The notes: a model not told the origin generated them from the letters alone. Shown: positions 8,667-19,028, counted from the stretch's first letter. The stretch is DNA of 23,082 bases from Chara braunii (GCA_003427395.1 BFEA01000055.1:158873-181954), one strand, 5' to 3'. Numbers and translations are program-made.

Positions 8667-10060
8667 TGGATTAAAACAGAAACTGATCTCTCCCCGACGC
8701 TGACCCGCTGGTTGCATGACATTGATATTTACAATTTTGAACTGAAACACAAGAAAGGCTGTTATAATCGTGTTGCTGATGCTTTGTTGCGCCATCCTGA
8801 GTTTTTGACTTGCCTTGTGGGCTCATATGGCCTCCGAAGGAAACTGAAGGAGGATCTGGTCGAACACACTGCCAAGGATCCGGACCTCAGTCCCATCCTT
8901 GAGCAGCTCAAGGTTGATCCTAGCATTCAACCTGATTTTCACGAGTGCGAGGGTCTTGTATTCCGCCGGTATGGGAAGTTTGATCGTTTGTGTGTACCCA
9001 ACCATGCGCCTCTCCGGACTCATTTCTTGGATTTAGCACATGGTTGGAGTGTGGACACTTCGGCGTTGAGAAGACTTATGGAAGTCTTTTGCAGCAGTTT
9101 GATTGGTCGTGCTCAAAAATTTATTGTTGAATGTCAAGTCTGTCAAAGAACCAAGGTCCATAGGCATAAGCCTTATGGCCTGCTGAAACCTTTCCCAATT
9201 CCTGATAGGCCCGGTGAGTCGGTCTCTATCGATTTCACGGACATGGGAAAGGTGAGCAAGGGAGGACATTCACAAGTCATGGTCATTGTGCATCGTTTTT
9301 CCAAATTTCTGAATTTGATTCCTCTACCTCCTCATTCACCAAATGAGCTTGTGATCGAAGAATTTCACCAGCAGTACATTCTGCAGTATGGACCCCGAGA
9401 GCACTTGTGAGTGATTGGGACACCAGGTTCATTAGTGCTGACTGGAAGGACTTCACTTCGCAGATCTAGGACATTAAACTCAACAAGATTTCTGGTCGAC
9501 ACCCCGAAGCCAATGGATTGGCCGAGGAGATTAACCAGACTGTCATTCAACTACTTCGCACGTTAATTTTTCCAGCTCAGAACACGTGGGACAAGGAGCT
9601 ACACAAAGTGAAGGGGTTGTACAACAACTTCATTCACTCTGCAACTGGCGTGACACCGAATCAACTGCAATATGGTTGGCAGCTGCGCAATCCTCTCTCC
9701 TATTTGTTTCCCGAACGGTCCCCTGGTCTGATGCCCGGCATGTCTGGCTACAATGCCAAGTATGCACGCTTGCTCAAAGCTGCTATCGCAACAAAGAAGA
9801 AGTGTCAGCATGCCATGATCAAACATGCTAACGAGTAGCGCAAAGAAGGGAACTTCGAAGTAAGAAGTTATGTCTGGGTCAAAATGTTTGAGCTTTTTGA
9901 CGAAGAGGGAGTATCACGAAAGCTTCCTCCATTCTACTATGGCCCTTGGCAGGTTCTAAAGGTGGTAGGGGATGATTTTGGTCCTTCATATGTGATTGAC
10001 GTGCCTCCTCATGTGCGCACATATCCGGTCTTTCACGCGTCCAAACTCTTTCCACATAGA
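8667..10060 (+). pseudogene. Ty3/gypsy integrase, copy 2 (several stops and shifts)
   Basis: It is homologous to copy 1 along its length. The frame 8712-9410 runs from FELKHKKGCYNRVADAL through CQVCQRTK to SIDFTDMG. Two extra bases near 9050 shift the zinc-finger region, so the second His of HHCC is lost (VDTSALRRL is read instead). The frame then meets CQVCQ because both copies share another shift near 9110. VDRFSKF reads VHRFSKF. One C is missing near 9393 and breaks the frame. A TAG at 9467-9469 replaces the Tyr of copy 1, and another lies at 9836-9838. GLAEEINQ (~9512) and the GPWQVLKVV end (~9943) are recognisable. Confidence 0.9.
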
Positions 10061-10102
10061 TGATGAGACTTTCCCCTTTCGAGATCCTATGATACCTCGT
10101 CC

Positions 10103-10256
10103 TATCATGAGATAGACAAAATTATTTCCCATGAAGGAAGAGGGAGGAACAGACAGTACAAGGTTCACTTCCTCTATCACCCAATGAGCGAGTTCTTTTG
10201 GATCGACCGAAAGCAGTGACTAAAGAATGCTCCCTGTGTTGTTAACGCTTATGAAC
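10103..10256 (+). pseudogene. Chromodomain remnant at the pol C-terminus, copy 2
   Basis: One frame reads EIDKIISHEGRGRNRQYKVH, then HPMSEFFWIDRKQ, a stop (TGA 10217-10219), then LKNAPCVVNAYERQ. The spacing of the aromatic and hydrophobic residues (Tyr-Lys-Val, Trp, A-P-x-V-V-x-x-Y) follows the chromodomain found in chromoviruses, which bind modified histones to steer integration. The Trp is followed by Ile-Asp rather than the usual Glu-Pro, so it is a divergent form. Confidence 0.75.
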
Positions 10257-10412
10257 GACAGATCGCCGATGGATAGACTGCTAAGTTTTCTGGAAAACTC
10301 ACTCCTCACGGTCTTACTAATCTCTCTTTCTGATCTACGCCTACAATGCATTTTGTGCCGACTCTTAATGAGTTACTCGCTCGAAGGGACCTCGCTCTTG
10401 AGAGGGGGGTAG
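10257..10412 (+). pseudogene. Pol C-terminal tail and polypurine tract, copy 2
   Basis: The last coding segment reads TLNELLARRDLALERGVV and stops at TAA 10415-10417, inside the first bases of LTR2. The purine tract AGAGGGGGG (10401-10409) is thus coding and also the plus-strand primer. Such an overlap of the pol end with the polypurine tract and LTR is compact but not unusual in this group. Confidence 0.72.
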
Positions 10413-11788
10413 TGTAATGACCCGCCAAAACACAGATTGAAAACACTGCTGATTTATGGGATTTGCCGCTGGAATGAATGCTTTGCTGAGATTCCCGCAT
10501 TCTGTTGTGGTTTCCAAGTCCGTGTGTGTGTCCGTGCCTGCTGGTTTGTGTGTCTGTCTGAGTGCTTGTCGGTTGAGTGTGTGTGTGACCCGCAAGGGTA
10601 CTTGTTGGTTGAAAGGCCCCTCAGGGCCGGTACTTACCTGTGACCGTGACTTTGAGGGTGCGGGCAAAACACTGAAGTAGCGGGGGTAGGCTCGCGACAG
10701 AGCAACAAGGAAAAAACACTCAAGTAGCAGGTAGGCCGGTACCACTCAAGTGGTGGTAGAAGTGTCGGGTACTGGAGGCCGAGTAGAAGAATACAAAAGT
10801 TGGCAGTTTTGGAGGCCCAGTAGCGGTAGGTTAGAGGTAGGCCGGTACCAGTCCAAGTAGCCAGAGTTTAGGGCCTGCTCGGATGATAGCAGAGCCTGCA
10901 ATGATGTTTCCGTCCGAAATGGAGGAGGTACCGGTTGCTGGGAGGCCGCTCGGCCTAGGAAGTCACCGCCCAGGAGACCAGTAGGCCGCTATATCTTCTG
11001 GAGGAGCAAGTAACTCCTCATTTGCGGTATGCAAAGATTGGCAACATGCTGCTGAGCCAAGCGCTGGACTTGTACAGCGCTGCCTGGAGGTGAAGGGCGG
11101 CAGGGCGCTCAGCTTGGCTATGGCGAGCAGCCCAGTTTGAGGAGGACGAAGAAGGGGGCGAAGGAGGAGAGTGGCGAGGTACCTACCTGGCTATGGTGGA
11201 CACCATCTTCATCACCTTGTTGGACGCTGCATCTGGAAGGCCCCAGTTGGGGTAGTGCCGCACCAAGAAAGCTCGAGGCAGAGTCAGGCATGGCGGCTTA
11301 GTCAGCAACGGCATAACATCTTTGGGTTGTCCTTTGGACGGGAGTGCAGCAACATAGCTGCTTTGTGTTGTCTTTTGCACAAGAGGGCAGAGCCCTTAGT
11401 TGACCGCCATAGCCTAGGCTTGTGAGAGGTGGAAGAAGGGGGGGAAAGCCATAGCTATGGTGGACCTATTGTGATGCAGCAGTAAGAGGGAACTTCAGAC
11501 ATTGATTCTGGTTCATCCACTCATTGTTATTATTGTTATCGGAAGAAGAAAAAGATTGGTGAAGTGAAGGAGGAGGGGGAAGGTGGAGAGAGAAGGGGGA
11601 TTTGTCATTGGTCTTGCTGGTGTACATCCTCTTCTTCTTCTTCTTCTTCTTCTTCTTCTTCTTCTTCTTCTTCTTCTTTCTCTCTTCTTTGGTCTCTATC
11701 TTTTTGCAAGTGCTTTCATTTCTTTCGCAATTGGGTGTGATTGTCTTTCATTGTGAATTTGCTCTTTGGGAATGACCAGGATCGTAAC
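10413..11788 (+). repeat. LTR2, 3' LTR of copy 2
   Basis: It begins TGTAATGACCCGCC after the polypurine tract and ends GATCGTAAC, where LTR1 reads GATTGTAACA. A T run follows, so the terminal CA is incomplete. Same layout as LTR1, including the GGTAGGCCGGTACCA subrepeats and the TTC tract at 11632-11677. It lacks the 20 bp duplication of LTR1. Differences from LTR1 are scattered substitutions and small indels. Confidence 0.9.
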
Positions 11789-11885
11789 TTTTTTTTTTTT
11801 TTGAACTGACTGACAAAGGATGTGTGTACCATAGCTTTTTTCTTTTTATTTTCCCCTTCGTCGAATTTTTTTTTTTTTTTTTCTA
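11789..11885. other. T-rich linker after LTR2
   Basis: Two long T runs (about 11789-11803 and 11866-11882) flank a short unrecognised segment. No gene or repeat end was identified here. Confidence 0.6.
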
Positions 11886-12060
11886 ACCACTAGTACCTCT
11901 GAGTCTATTTTTGACAAATTCTTGCCAGCTCCCGAACTTTCAGGAGGCCGAGCCCGACAACGGCTGCCGTTGATAAATCTGATCAGCGGCCGTCGTTTCG
12001 TTTCGGCCTCTTGAAAGGTCGGAGGCCGAGTATTTTCGAACCGACAAAGGTACTAGTGGT
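11886..12060. mobile_element. 175 bp MITE, TIR ACCACTAGTACC
   Basis: The left end is ACCACTAGTACCT and the right end is its inverted match, AGGTACTAGTGGT. The right flank is TTAA (12061-12064) and the left flank is TCTA, so the target duplication is decayed or the boundary is shifted. The interior (about 11930-12045) is related to 18240-18370, including GATAAATCYGATCRGCGGCC and TCGTTTCGGCCTCT. There is no coding capacity. Confidence 0.78.
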
Positions 12061-12064
12061 TTAA

Positions 12065-12476
12065 GAATGCTCAAGTCTTTATAAAAGCCGGGAACCGGGC
12101 CCGGCGTCCCTCACAAAATTATGCGGGGCCCTCAGCGGGCAAGGCATCACCGGCCAAGCACATCGAGGGCACCACCAGATTTCACCCCACAGCCAGCTCC
12201 ACAACCAACTCCACAGCCCCTATCACTGAATAATCAACAAAAATTATCAACAAAATCTAAGTTCATCACCAAGAAACTCTAATCACAACAGTCGTGACAA
12301 CCCTAATTTAGTAACACAAATTCCATCGACCATGAAGAAATCATGCCCAAAAAGAAAACTACCGAAGAAAGCGAATCTAAACCACAGAAAGGAAACCAGC
12401 GGTCAGCACTGCGTGATCATGTCCACTATTCATCCTAGATTATTACCAACCCCTGCCAATCCGCCCTGCCACCCAC
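12065..12476. other. Unassigned, A/C-rich after a GC-rich start
   Basis: After the TATA-like box there is a GC-rich 90 bases, then an A/C-rich stretch resembling an untranslated leader. It leads to an ATG at 12332 that opens a 60-codon Lys-rich reading. I do not recognise a product. Confidence 0.4.
12078..12087 (+). promoter_or_regulatory. Possible TATA box
   Basis: TTTATAAAAG lies 18 bp beyond the MITE end. About 25-35 bp downstream is CCCTCACA, which could hold a start site. The next ATG-led readings (12332-12514, or 12343-12438) are short and resemble no known protein. A promoter of an unrecognised transcript or element is possible, but unproven. Confidence 0.35.
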
Positions 12477-12942
12477 GCGGCAGGGGTCTGTGCCCAGAGG
12501 CCCCAAACTGCTGACAGAGACCCCGCAATACCCACCCACCTCCTCGCGATTCAAAGCGGATAGCACCTCCCCACGTTCTTCATTACGAAAACACCAACTC
12601 CCACCATGATGCTGTTTTAACTAACCAGGGGATTACCCCACCTCCCTTGCAGCAGGGGCCAAAAAGCCCCGCAAAACCCACCCACCTCCTGGCGGCTTAG
12701 GGTAAGCCTCTCCCTCAATCTGCAAACACCCCGTACGGATGCTTCCCCGCCCTCCATGACGAAGCCCCCGTGGAGCAATGCTCACCATTCTGCCTCAAGA
12801 ATTCAGATGATAGCAGACACCAGCCTATTAAGATGAAATGAATACCTGACCCAAATTCAACGTCTCAGCGGTAATACCCTACCTCCAGCGCGGCAGGGGT
12901 CAAAGACCCCGCAAACCCACCCACCTCCTCGCGATTTAGGGA
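12477..12942 (+). repeat. Three spaced copies of a GC-rich hairpin motif
   Basis: The core is GCGGCAGGGGTC, then GACCCCGCAA, then ACCCACCCACCTCCTCGCG. It occurs at 12477-12550, 12649-12700 and 12890-12942. In the third copy GGGGTC and GACCCC are three bases apart and form a tight hairpin. In the first the arms are ~30 bases apart. Spacing between copies is irregular (about 172 and 241). Sequence between copies shows weaker resemblance (CCACCATGATG and CCACCATAATGG). Confidence 0.7.
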
Positions 12943-13201
12943 AAACCACTTCCACTAATTTGCACCTTCTCACAAGGAAACCCCACCGCCCACCATAATG
13001 GCATTTCTACAGAGCGGCACTCTCTCTTTCATTCCATCGCATGCAAAACGCTACACAAGAATCGCAACAAATTACGACAACTATTACCCAAACGGTGAAA
13101 AAGGAAAACACCAAAGGTCACACAAATCGCCTGAACCCTAGTCTAATACAAAACATAGATTATCAAACTATAGTTGAAGGCCCAACGCTCTTACGTGCTG
13201 T

Positions 13202-13286
<85 letters not shown>
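13202..13286 (+). repeat. Compound (TC)n(CA)n microsatellite
   Basis: About 13 TC units are followed by about 30 CA units, without interruption. The valine-cysteine readings across it are repeat translations. Confidence 0.97.
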
Positions 13287-13288
<2 letters not shown>

Positions 13289-14400
13289 CCCTAACACGGG
13301 CCACGACAGGTGAGCACACCCAATCCGCGAAGTGGATGAGCGCTCTTGCTGGAGATCGTAAGCGAAATCCCCACGTACCCCCGTTGTGCAGCGAACATGA
13401 GAAGTTCGACAATCTCCCGTAGCTCTTGTCTCCCTCACTTTCGCGGGCTGACCCTGACAACAGTGTGAGGGCAGGAGACCCCCACGAAAACCTCCATATC
13501 AAAGATCGAGGGGCATAACCCCCGATCGTTCTCGTCAGGTATGATGCAGCGTCTGGATCCTACCCACCGATGACCCCCACATATCACGCTCTTTTTCCTC
13601 CACCGAATGAGGAATCCTGACAGAAGTCAAAGGGATGGCGGGAGCGGAGCGGTGCTTGATGGTCTGCAGTGATTGGTGACTTCAGGTGAAGTTCAAGGCG
13701 GTGTCACATAGCGACGGGAGCTCTGAGTGCAACATTGTTTCAGAATTTAACCCTAAGTACTACTCCGATAAATGATTTGATGGTTAGGGATGTCTCATTG
13801 GTGTTTTGTAAATCGAAACCTAGTCTATTTCTTGATATTTTCTTGGATGGTGAATTGAATGTTGCCGATCTCAACATCCGACAAATGATCTATAAATCTG
13901 ATTTTAGTCTGATTCTCAATTCGTAACTTCTTTTTTTCATAGATTGATGGTCGAGGTTTACAATCGACTACTTTGTTTTGTACTCATATAACCATCTAAA
14001 TTAATCTTCAGATTACAACATTTGGTAAAATTTCTGAGCTACTTTCTGTATCCTTGGATTTGAAAACCACAGCCGTAAGATTCGTAAGTCTATTTGGACA
14101 TCAAAATTAATCTCATAATCTTGTTTTCCAAATTTCAGTCGCATAATTTAATGTTTTGTACGTATGATGTTATAATCTGCAATTTCAAATAGTAGAATGA
14201 AGAGGTACTAGAATCCTGTTTTTTATCTAAGTTTTGCTTTTCGTGAAACAATTTCAGTGTATGGATATTGATCTTATAATCGAGTTGAAAACCCTAAATT
14301 CATAAGTGCTGGAAATTCGCCCTGCAAAGTTGTATTCTAGTACCTTGTTTTTGCATTGATCGTGTTTGATATACTTGGATTTGGATGGTGTTTTTTTCCC
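13287..14400. other. No gene recognised; hairpins then AT-rich stretch
   Basis: 13430-13525 contains two inverted repeats (GTCTCCCTCAC with GTGAGGGCAGGAGAC, and GATCGAGGGG with CCCCCGATC). From ~13720 the composition turns AT-rich, with no long open frame beyond 63 codons. It could be intronic or decayed repeat sequence. Confidence 0.5.
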
Positions 14401-14740
14401 TCTCCAGCTTACCGCTCCATGTTGGGGTCGCTTAGGTAGGGGTGAGTGCCATTTGGCTAAGTGGGGTTAGTAGTTGGAAGGATATGATGCGTCCTCCTGG
14501 TGAGGGGGCTAGTTGGTAGGACGGAAATAGGGCACATCAGCGATGGAGATGGTGGCTCCACCGTGATAAGTCTTGCCAGAGTGGAGATTTGGGGGAAGGT
14601 TTAGGTGGTCTGGGTATGTTAAGCACGACCAGCGCACGAGGGGAGCCGAATATTTTGAAAACTTGGTTGAGGTGGTGGATTCATCGGATCGTCCTACAAC
14701 GCGTTTCACCATCATGTCCATAAGTTCAAGGTTGGCCGAT

Positions 14741-15928
14741 GCCAGGACGACGCTGGCCGGAGTTGGGATTTGGTTGCGCTGCCCTGTAACCTGAGTTATG
14801 TAGGGGTTTGAGGCCTAGTAGAGAGATCTAAGGAATTGTCGAGGGTGGAAGGCAATCCAATGGCTAACCGCGAGCTGCTACTAAGACGACGCGGGTCGGA
14901 GCTGGGGTGGGTCGCGCCACCCTGTAACCCAGCAGCTCGGGGCGTGAGGTCTGGCAGAGCTTGGTATGGAGGGTAGGTGGGTTGAGGCAGTTGTAGGATG
15001 ATCAGTTGAATAGCACTGGGGTAACGTGGTTTTTATTATATCGGGTTCCAAATTATTCTAATTGGTTCTCAATTTTCACAAACGATTTTGATGTTCTCGG
15101 TTGTTTTTGGTGGTCTTGAGAATGCTTTAGGATTTTGGGTACTTCTTGCGGTTCACTTTAGGCTTCTTTGATGCTGTTATATTTATGGATTTGTGGTTCT
15201 TTTATGCCAAAACGACGCTGGCCGGTGCTGGGGAGTTGCCTTGTAACCTGTTGATAGCAGGAGCGTGAGGCCTGGTAGAGAGATCTGGGGATGCCTTGGG
15301 GCGGGCATTCCAAGGGAAAACTAAGGCTTGCTATCGGGACAACACTAGCCTGAGTTGGGGTGAGTCGTGTTGCCCTGTAACCTAGCAGGGTGGGGCCATG
15401 AGGCCTAGGAGAGCTCGACAGGGAATAAGACAGTGTTAGAGAATTTAAGAGGGTTTTGTTAGGGATTCCAGGGGTTCTGAGCATTCGAAGGACTTATGTG
15501 GCTCTCCTTTTTGACTTAGTAATTGCTGCTTGAGTAGCCTAGCAATTGGTCAGCAGTTAGCTATGGTTTTCATAAATTTTCCTGAACTCCTGTACGGTGC
15601 TGATTGGTGGTTTGACTGGTATTTGCCTTAGCCCTGAGTCCCAGTGGTTTGCGACGAGGCCAGAACGTCGCTGGTCGGTGCTGAGGCTTGGTTGCGCTGC
15701 CCTGTAACTCAAGCTGTACGAGGGCATGAGACCTGGTAGAGAGATCTGGGGAGTTGTTGAGGGTGGAAGGCACTTAGTGTCTTTTGGTGAGCTGGTGCCT
15801 AGTCGATGCTGGCCGGAGCCGGGGCGGGTTGCTTTGCCCTGTCGCGTAGCAGGTGGGGGTTTTCTGGGGTGGGTCGTGCCACTGTAACCTAGCAGTTGGG
15901 GGCGTGAGGCCTGGTAGAGATTGGACAT
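14741..15928 (+). repeat. ~450-465 bp tandem repeat of dimeric structure, three units
   Basis: Unit anchors CGCTGGCCGG occur at 14751, 15216 and 15669, so the periods are 465 and 453. Each unit contains two related half-motifs about 127-139 bases apart (second halves near 14890, 15343 and 15807). The halves share CCCTGTAAC and GAGGCCTGGTAGAG. The first halves run on to GAGATCTGGGG and the second halves to GAGCT or GATTGG. Linkers of ~230 bases between units are poorly conserved. Minus-strand readings over this array repeat the same residues and are not convincing genes. Confidence 0.8.
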
Positions 15929-16771
15929 CGGGATATAGGGGTGAGGCAGGTAGGGTTGGGCTACTGAAAGGGCCTAAGGCAGGTGGATTTTTCATTCTCA
16001 ATGCTCCATTGATCTGAGCTTTGGGGGATAGATAATTTTATTGTTCTTGTGTAGATTACACAGTTGTCTTTCTTAGCCGAAGCCGGCTAACGGCCCCGGT
16101 ATCTCAAGGATTTCTCCATAAATTTCTCAATTTCTCAATATGATCTTGAATGGGATGCTGGGCCCGGTTCCCAGCACCTGCTGCTCCCCACGAATAGATT
16201 GGAGCATATTTCCAAAAAAAAAAAAAACAGCTATGACCAGGAGCATGTCACAGCTCCCTCGGCACGCCCCCTTAACACCCCAGTGTTCTTCCCTGCTCCA
16301 CCATGGTCACGCCAGCGCTAAGTTTTGGCAGTCGAGGCAGACAGAACTCGTCGGCCCCGTTAGCGAGCCCCCAACGCCCGAACGCCGCCACTGAGGCGAC
16401 CCGTTAGCGCTAACGCGCGCTCCTTCTCATCATCTTTTTAGAGGTTGCTACCATACTGATCTTGTTTTCTTTTCTTTCTTTTTCTTTTCTTTTTCTTTCC
16501 TTTTCTTTTTCTTTTTCTTCATAAAATGCTCTCCATTCCGGGCCGAGTGCCCAATACTAGAGATACAAATGAGATGGGGAAAAGGTTTGGAGATTCAGCG
16601 GCAGCAAGGCCTCCAACGTCACACAGCAGGTGGAGCCCCTTGCCTGTAAAAAAGGCAGCAACTAAGAAAGGAAAAACTACCAAAAGCTAATCATCATTAT
16701 ATATAAAAAGAGTTGTGGGCTGCTAGTGGTGGGGCCTCGTATCACCGCCACTAGCAGTACCAACTGGTGTT

Positions 16772-16805
<34 letters not shown>

Positions 16806-16948
16806 ATTTGCTGCACCCAAGCTGCAATATCACAGAAGGATGCAGCTGTGGGCTGACCAGGCGTACAATAAAAAATCTAATCTTTAGTTGTTTCTTTATT
16901 CTTCTTCTTCGTTTTGTTTTTATTTCCTCCCAGCCCCAACCCCGAATG
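15929..16948. other. No gene recognised; hairpin and A runs
   Basis: It contains an A run at 16214-16226, a CT-rich stretch (16460-16520), a TATATAAAAAG at 16700-16710, a perfect 10-bp inverted repeat CTGCTAGTGG/CCACTAGCAG (16720-16729 and 16748-16757), and an uninterrupted A31 at 16773-16803. The A run could be a retroposon tail, but no body of a known SINE or LINE was recognised. Confidence 0.5.
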
Positions 16949-17159
16949 CTACCTTCTTCCCCCGAAGATAACGCATATGCATTGTAAACGAATACAAAAC
17001 ATAGGGTGCGTTCTATTTCGGACACAACACATATGCGTTCTATTCGAATAGCCCTAAATCTTGAGTACAATACATATGCGTTCTATTCAAATTTTTTTAT
17101 TTTTTTTGTTGAAAACTCGAATACGATGCGTATGCGTTTTGTTCGGGGGAAGAAGGTAG
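16949..17159. mobile_element. 211 bp MITE, TIR CTACCTTCTTCCCCCGAA
   Basis: The outer 18 bp (16949-16966 and 17142-17159) are perfect inverted repeats. Similarity extends another ~20 bases inward (ACGCATATGCAT against ACGCATACGCAT). The interior has three copies of TGCGTTCTATT at 17007, 17034 and 17077. No clear target-site duplication is visible. The ends resemble those of the element at 19520-19733, which has almost the same length. Confidence 0.83.
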
Positions 17160-17599
17160 TCCTAGCATCTACTTCATGCTTTTCAGCTTCTTTTGGTTTG
17201 TTTTTCCTTTTCTTTTTTTTCGTTGCGAGGACTGGAATGTGGACAGTGCTAATCTTCCTTCGTCTTCGTCTTTTTCACCCCTCCCCCATGCAATGCCAAT
17301 TTCCCCTTCTCTGTAGCATTTGACACAGTTTCAATTCGAAGTTAAGTGCATGCTCACACTTGGTTAGATACATCCGTATTGAGCCATGAATGCGGTCAGA
17401 CGCTTTTAAGATAGAGCTAGTGTGGGTACACCCTTAAAATGGATATGTTGGACCAAACTAGGATAACGATAATAAATTTAAATAGAAAAAAAAAAAAAAA
17501 AAAGTGGCATAACAGTCACTGACGTGATATCAGTTCCCAAAAAACATAAAAATAATAAAAATAAAATAAAAGAAATGATATCAGTTCAACCTTCACTAA
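17160..17599. other. No gene recognised
   Basis: A T-rich and pyrimidine-rich segment is followed by an A17 run near 17487-17503 and an AT-rich stretch. There is no domain or repeat end that I can support. Confidence 0.5.
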
Positions 17600-17603
17600 C
17601 ACA

Positions 17604-17845
17604 TACTCCGCCGCTGACACAGTCTCTGACATGTAGTCTCTGATAGGCATACACCCTTGCAGGCTCCCCTGCCCCCCGCCCCCCCCTCCCCCCTCCTTCA
17701 AGCTCTCCCTTCCTCCCCCTCCCCCTCCCCCTCCCCCTCCCCAAGGCCTATTTAAACCTTTATTCAGAAGTACTCCGTTTCTGACACACAGACTCTGACA
17801 CAGTCCCCCTCACATGTAGTCTCGGGTAGGTATACTCCCTTGCAG
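17604..17845 (+). repeat. Diverged direct repeat (~167 bp apart) with C-rich tracts
   Basis: The string TACTCCG...CTGACACAG...CATGTAGTCTC...GGTAGGYATAC...CCCTTGCAG occurs at 17604-17662 and again at 17771-17845. Each copy leads into a C/T-rich tract. Between them lies (CCCCCT)n at ~17711-17743. This could be part of a decayed tandem array. Confidence 0.7.
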
Positions 17846-18166
17846 CCCCCCGCCTCCTCCCCCTCCCTCCCCCTCCTGCCGCCCAATTATATGCAAGGGC
17901 AATATCCCCCACTTACCTGCATTTTTTTTTTTCTTTTTCTGGGGGGGTGGTGTAACCAGGACGCAGTCGCGATTTCAGTTTAAAATCCAGTTCAGTCATC
18001 CCTCGAATACAGCACATCCCCACCTGACCCTATAGCTAGGTTGTATACATTCACGATTTTCCTTGGTTTGACACAGCATTCATGAAATCGTGACTGAAAG
18101 CATCAGTACATCGGCACCTGGGCCGCGGGCTCGACACCTCGAATTCTGGAAGCGTGAAACGAAAAC

Positions 18167-18370
18167 GGGCCCGCCGATCGAATTTATCAACAGCGGGCCC
18201 AGCGTTTTGTGGGAAAATAGGGAAAACTGGCAGTTTTCCCAAACTCCTGAATCTTCGGAGGTCGGGTCCGACGACGACAGCCTTTGATAAATCCGATCGG
18301 CGGCCGTCATGTCGTTTCGGCCTCTGGAAAGGTCGAGTCGGACGCCTACCCGAGGCCCGCTATTTTCCCA
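18167..18370. repeat. Inverted-repeat element related to the MITE at 11886
   Basis: The arms GCCCGCCGATCGAATTTATC (18169-18188) and the inverse of 18286-18305 match at about 20 of 22 positions. Near the centre is a 10-bp perfect palindrome with a 1-base loop (GGGAAAACTG at 18220-18229, CAGTTTTCCC at 18231-18240). The right half (18240-18370) resembles 11925-12045 inside the MITE. No ACCnnyAGTAC ends were found here. Confidence 0.65.
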
Positions 18371-18960
18371 GACAGATTCTGGCCATTGATCTTTGATACT
18401 GCAGACAGCATCTCGTCATCCATTCTTTGAGGTGGGACCTGGCCGCAGGGGGGGGCCAGGGGAAAGAGCGATCTGGCCGCAAGGGAACCCCCCCCCCCAA
18501 AAAAAAGAGTGACCTGGCCGTCGGTGTGACATCTCACCTCCACTCAATGCGACTGGGCTCTGGGCCCTGGGCCCAGGAAATTGTCTGGAACATGTATGTA
18601 GGCTCTGAGAGGAGCTGAGGGAACCTCTATAACAACCTGGCCTTTTTATAAAGAAAAAAAAAAAAAAAAAAAAGAAGAGGGAATAGGAGTTGAAACGACC
18701 AGTGGAATCGGGTCTGGGAGGCGCTCCACTGTGCGCCAAGCGTTGCCGAACCGCCAGCGGCGCACTTTTTTTCTGCTTTGCGTGGTGCCGCCGGTCATTG
18801 CGGTCGGTCAGGCCCGAGGCGCACAATTTTCAGAGTAAGAGATCAAGCATTATCTCCAATGCTGGGGCTGTGGAGTAGCCATTTCAAACGACCACACAAC
18901 ACGATATGGTTGGAATATCCTTAGTCAAAAAAGATTTAGTGCATCGTCCTTAGGGGCATA
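18371..18960. other. No gene recognised; homopolymers
   Basis: It holds repeated CTGGCCGCA motifs around G8 and C12 runs (18445-18500), an A run near 18653-18673 and GC-rich stretches. Open readings here are short and cross homopolymers. Confidence 0.45.
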
Positions 18961-19026
18961 CTTCAAAATTGGACAATGTTCGGGGGATGATGGTACAAGT
19001 TCTCCCATATTCTCGCGGCCGGGAAG

Positions 19027-19028
<2 letters not shown>

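Larger units (their letters stand above)
1906..11788 (+). mobile_element. Near-complete, inactive Ty3/gypsy chromovirus (copy 2)
   Basis: The order is LTR, primer binding site, leader, gag, protease, RT, RNase H, integrase, chromodomain, polypurine tract, LTR. Protease-RT-RNase H-integrase is the Ty3/gypsy order, and the chromodomain places it among chromoviruses. At least ten frame or stop lesions are visible, so it could move only if helped in trans. No target-site duplication can be tested on the left because LTR1 is preceded by the inside of another copy. Confidence 0.9.

Noticed and set aside
12332-12514. 60-codon Lys- and Pro-rich plus-strand reading
   Set aside because: It runs into the GC hairpin repeat, resembles no family I know, and an alternative ATG at 12343 gives a different short reading.
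13041-13502. Readings rich in His-Thr or Cys-Val across the CA tract
   Set aside because: They are produced by the dinucleotide microsatellite.
14509-14794. Overlapping 70-73 codon readings on both strands
   Set aside because: Neither shows a known motif, and the plus-strand one runs into the tandem repeat.
14741-15928. CRISPR-like array
   Set aside because: The repeats are long, diverged and unevenly spaced, and the setting is eukaryotic.
15158-16001. Minus-strand readings of 67-123 codons
   Set aside because: They follow the tandem repeat and repeat its residues. Frames are not conserved between units.
16225-16240. AACAGCTATGACC, like the M13 reverse primer site of cloning vectors
   Set aside because: The match is only about 14 bases, with no vector sequence on either side, so it is probably chance.
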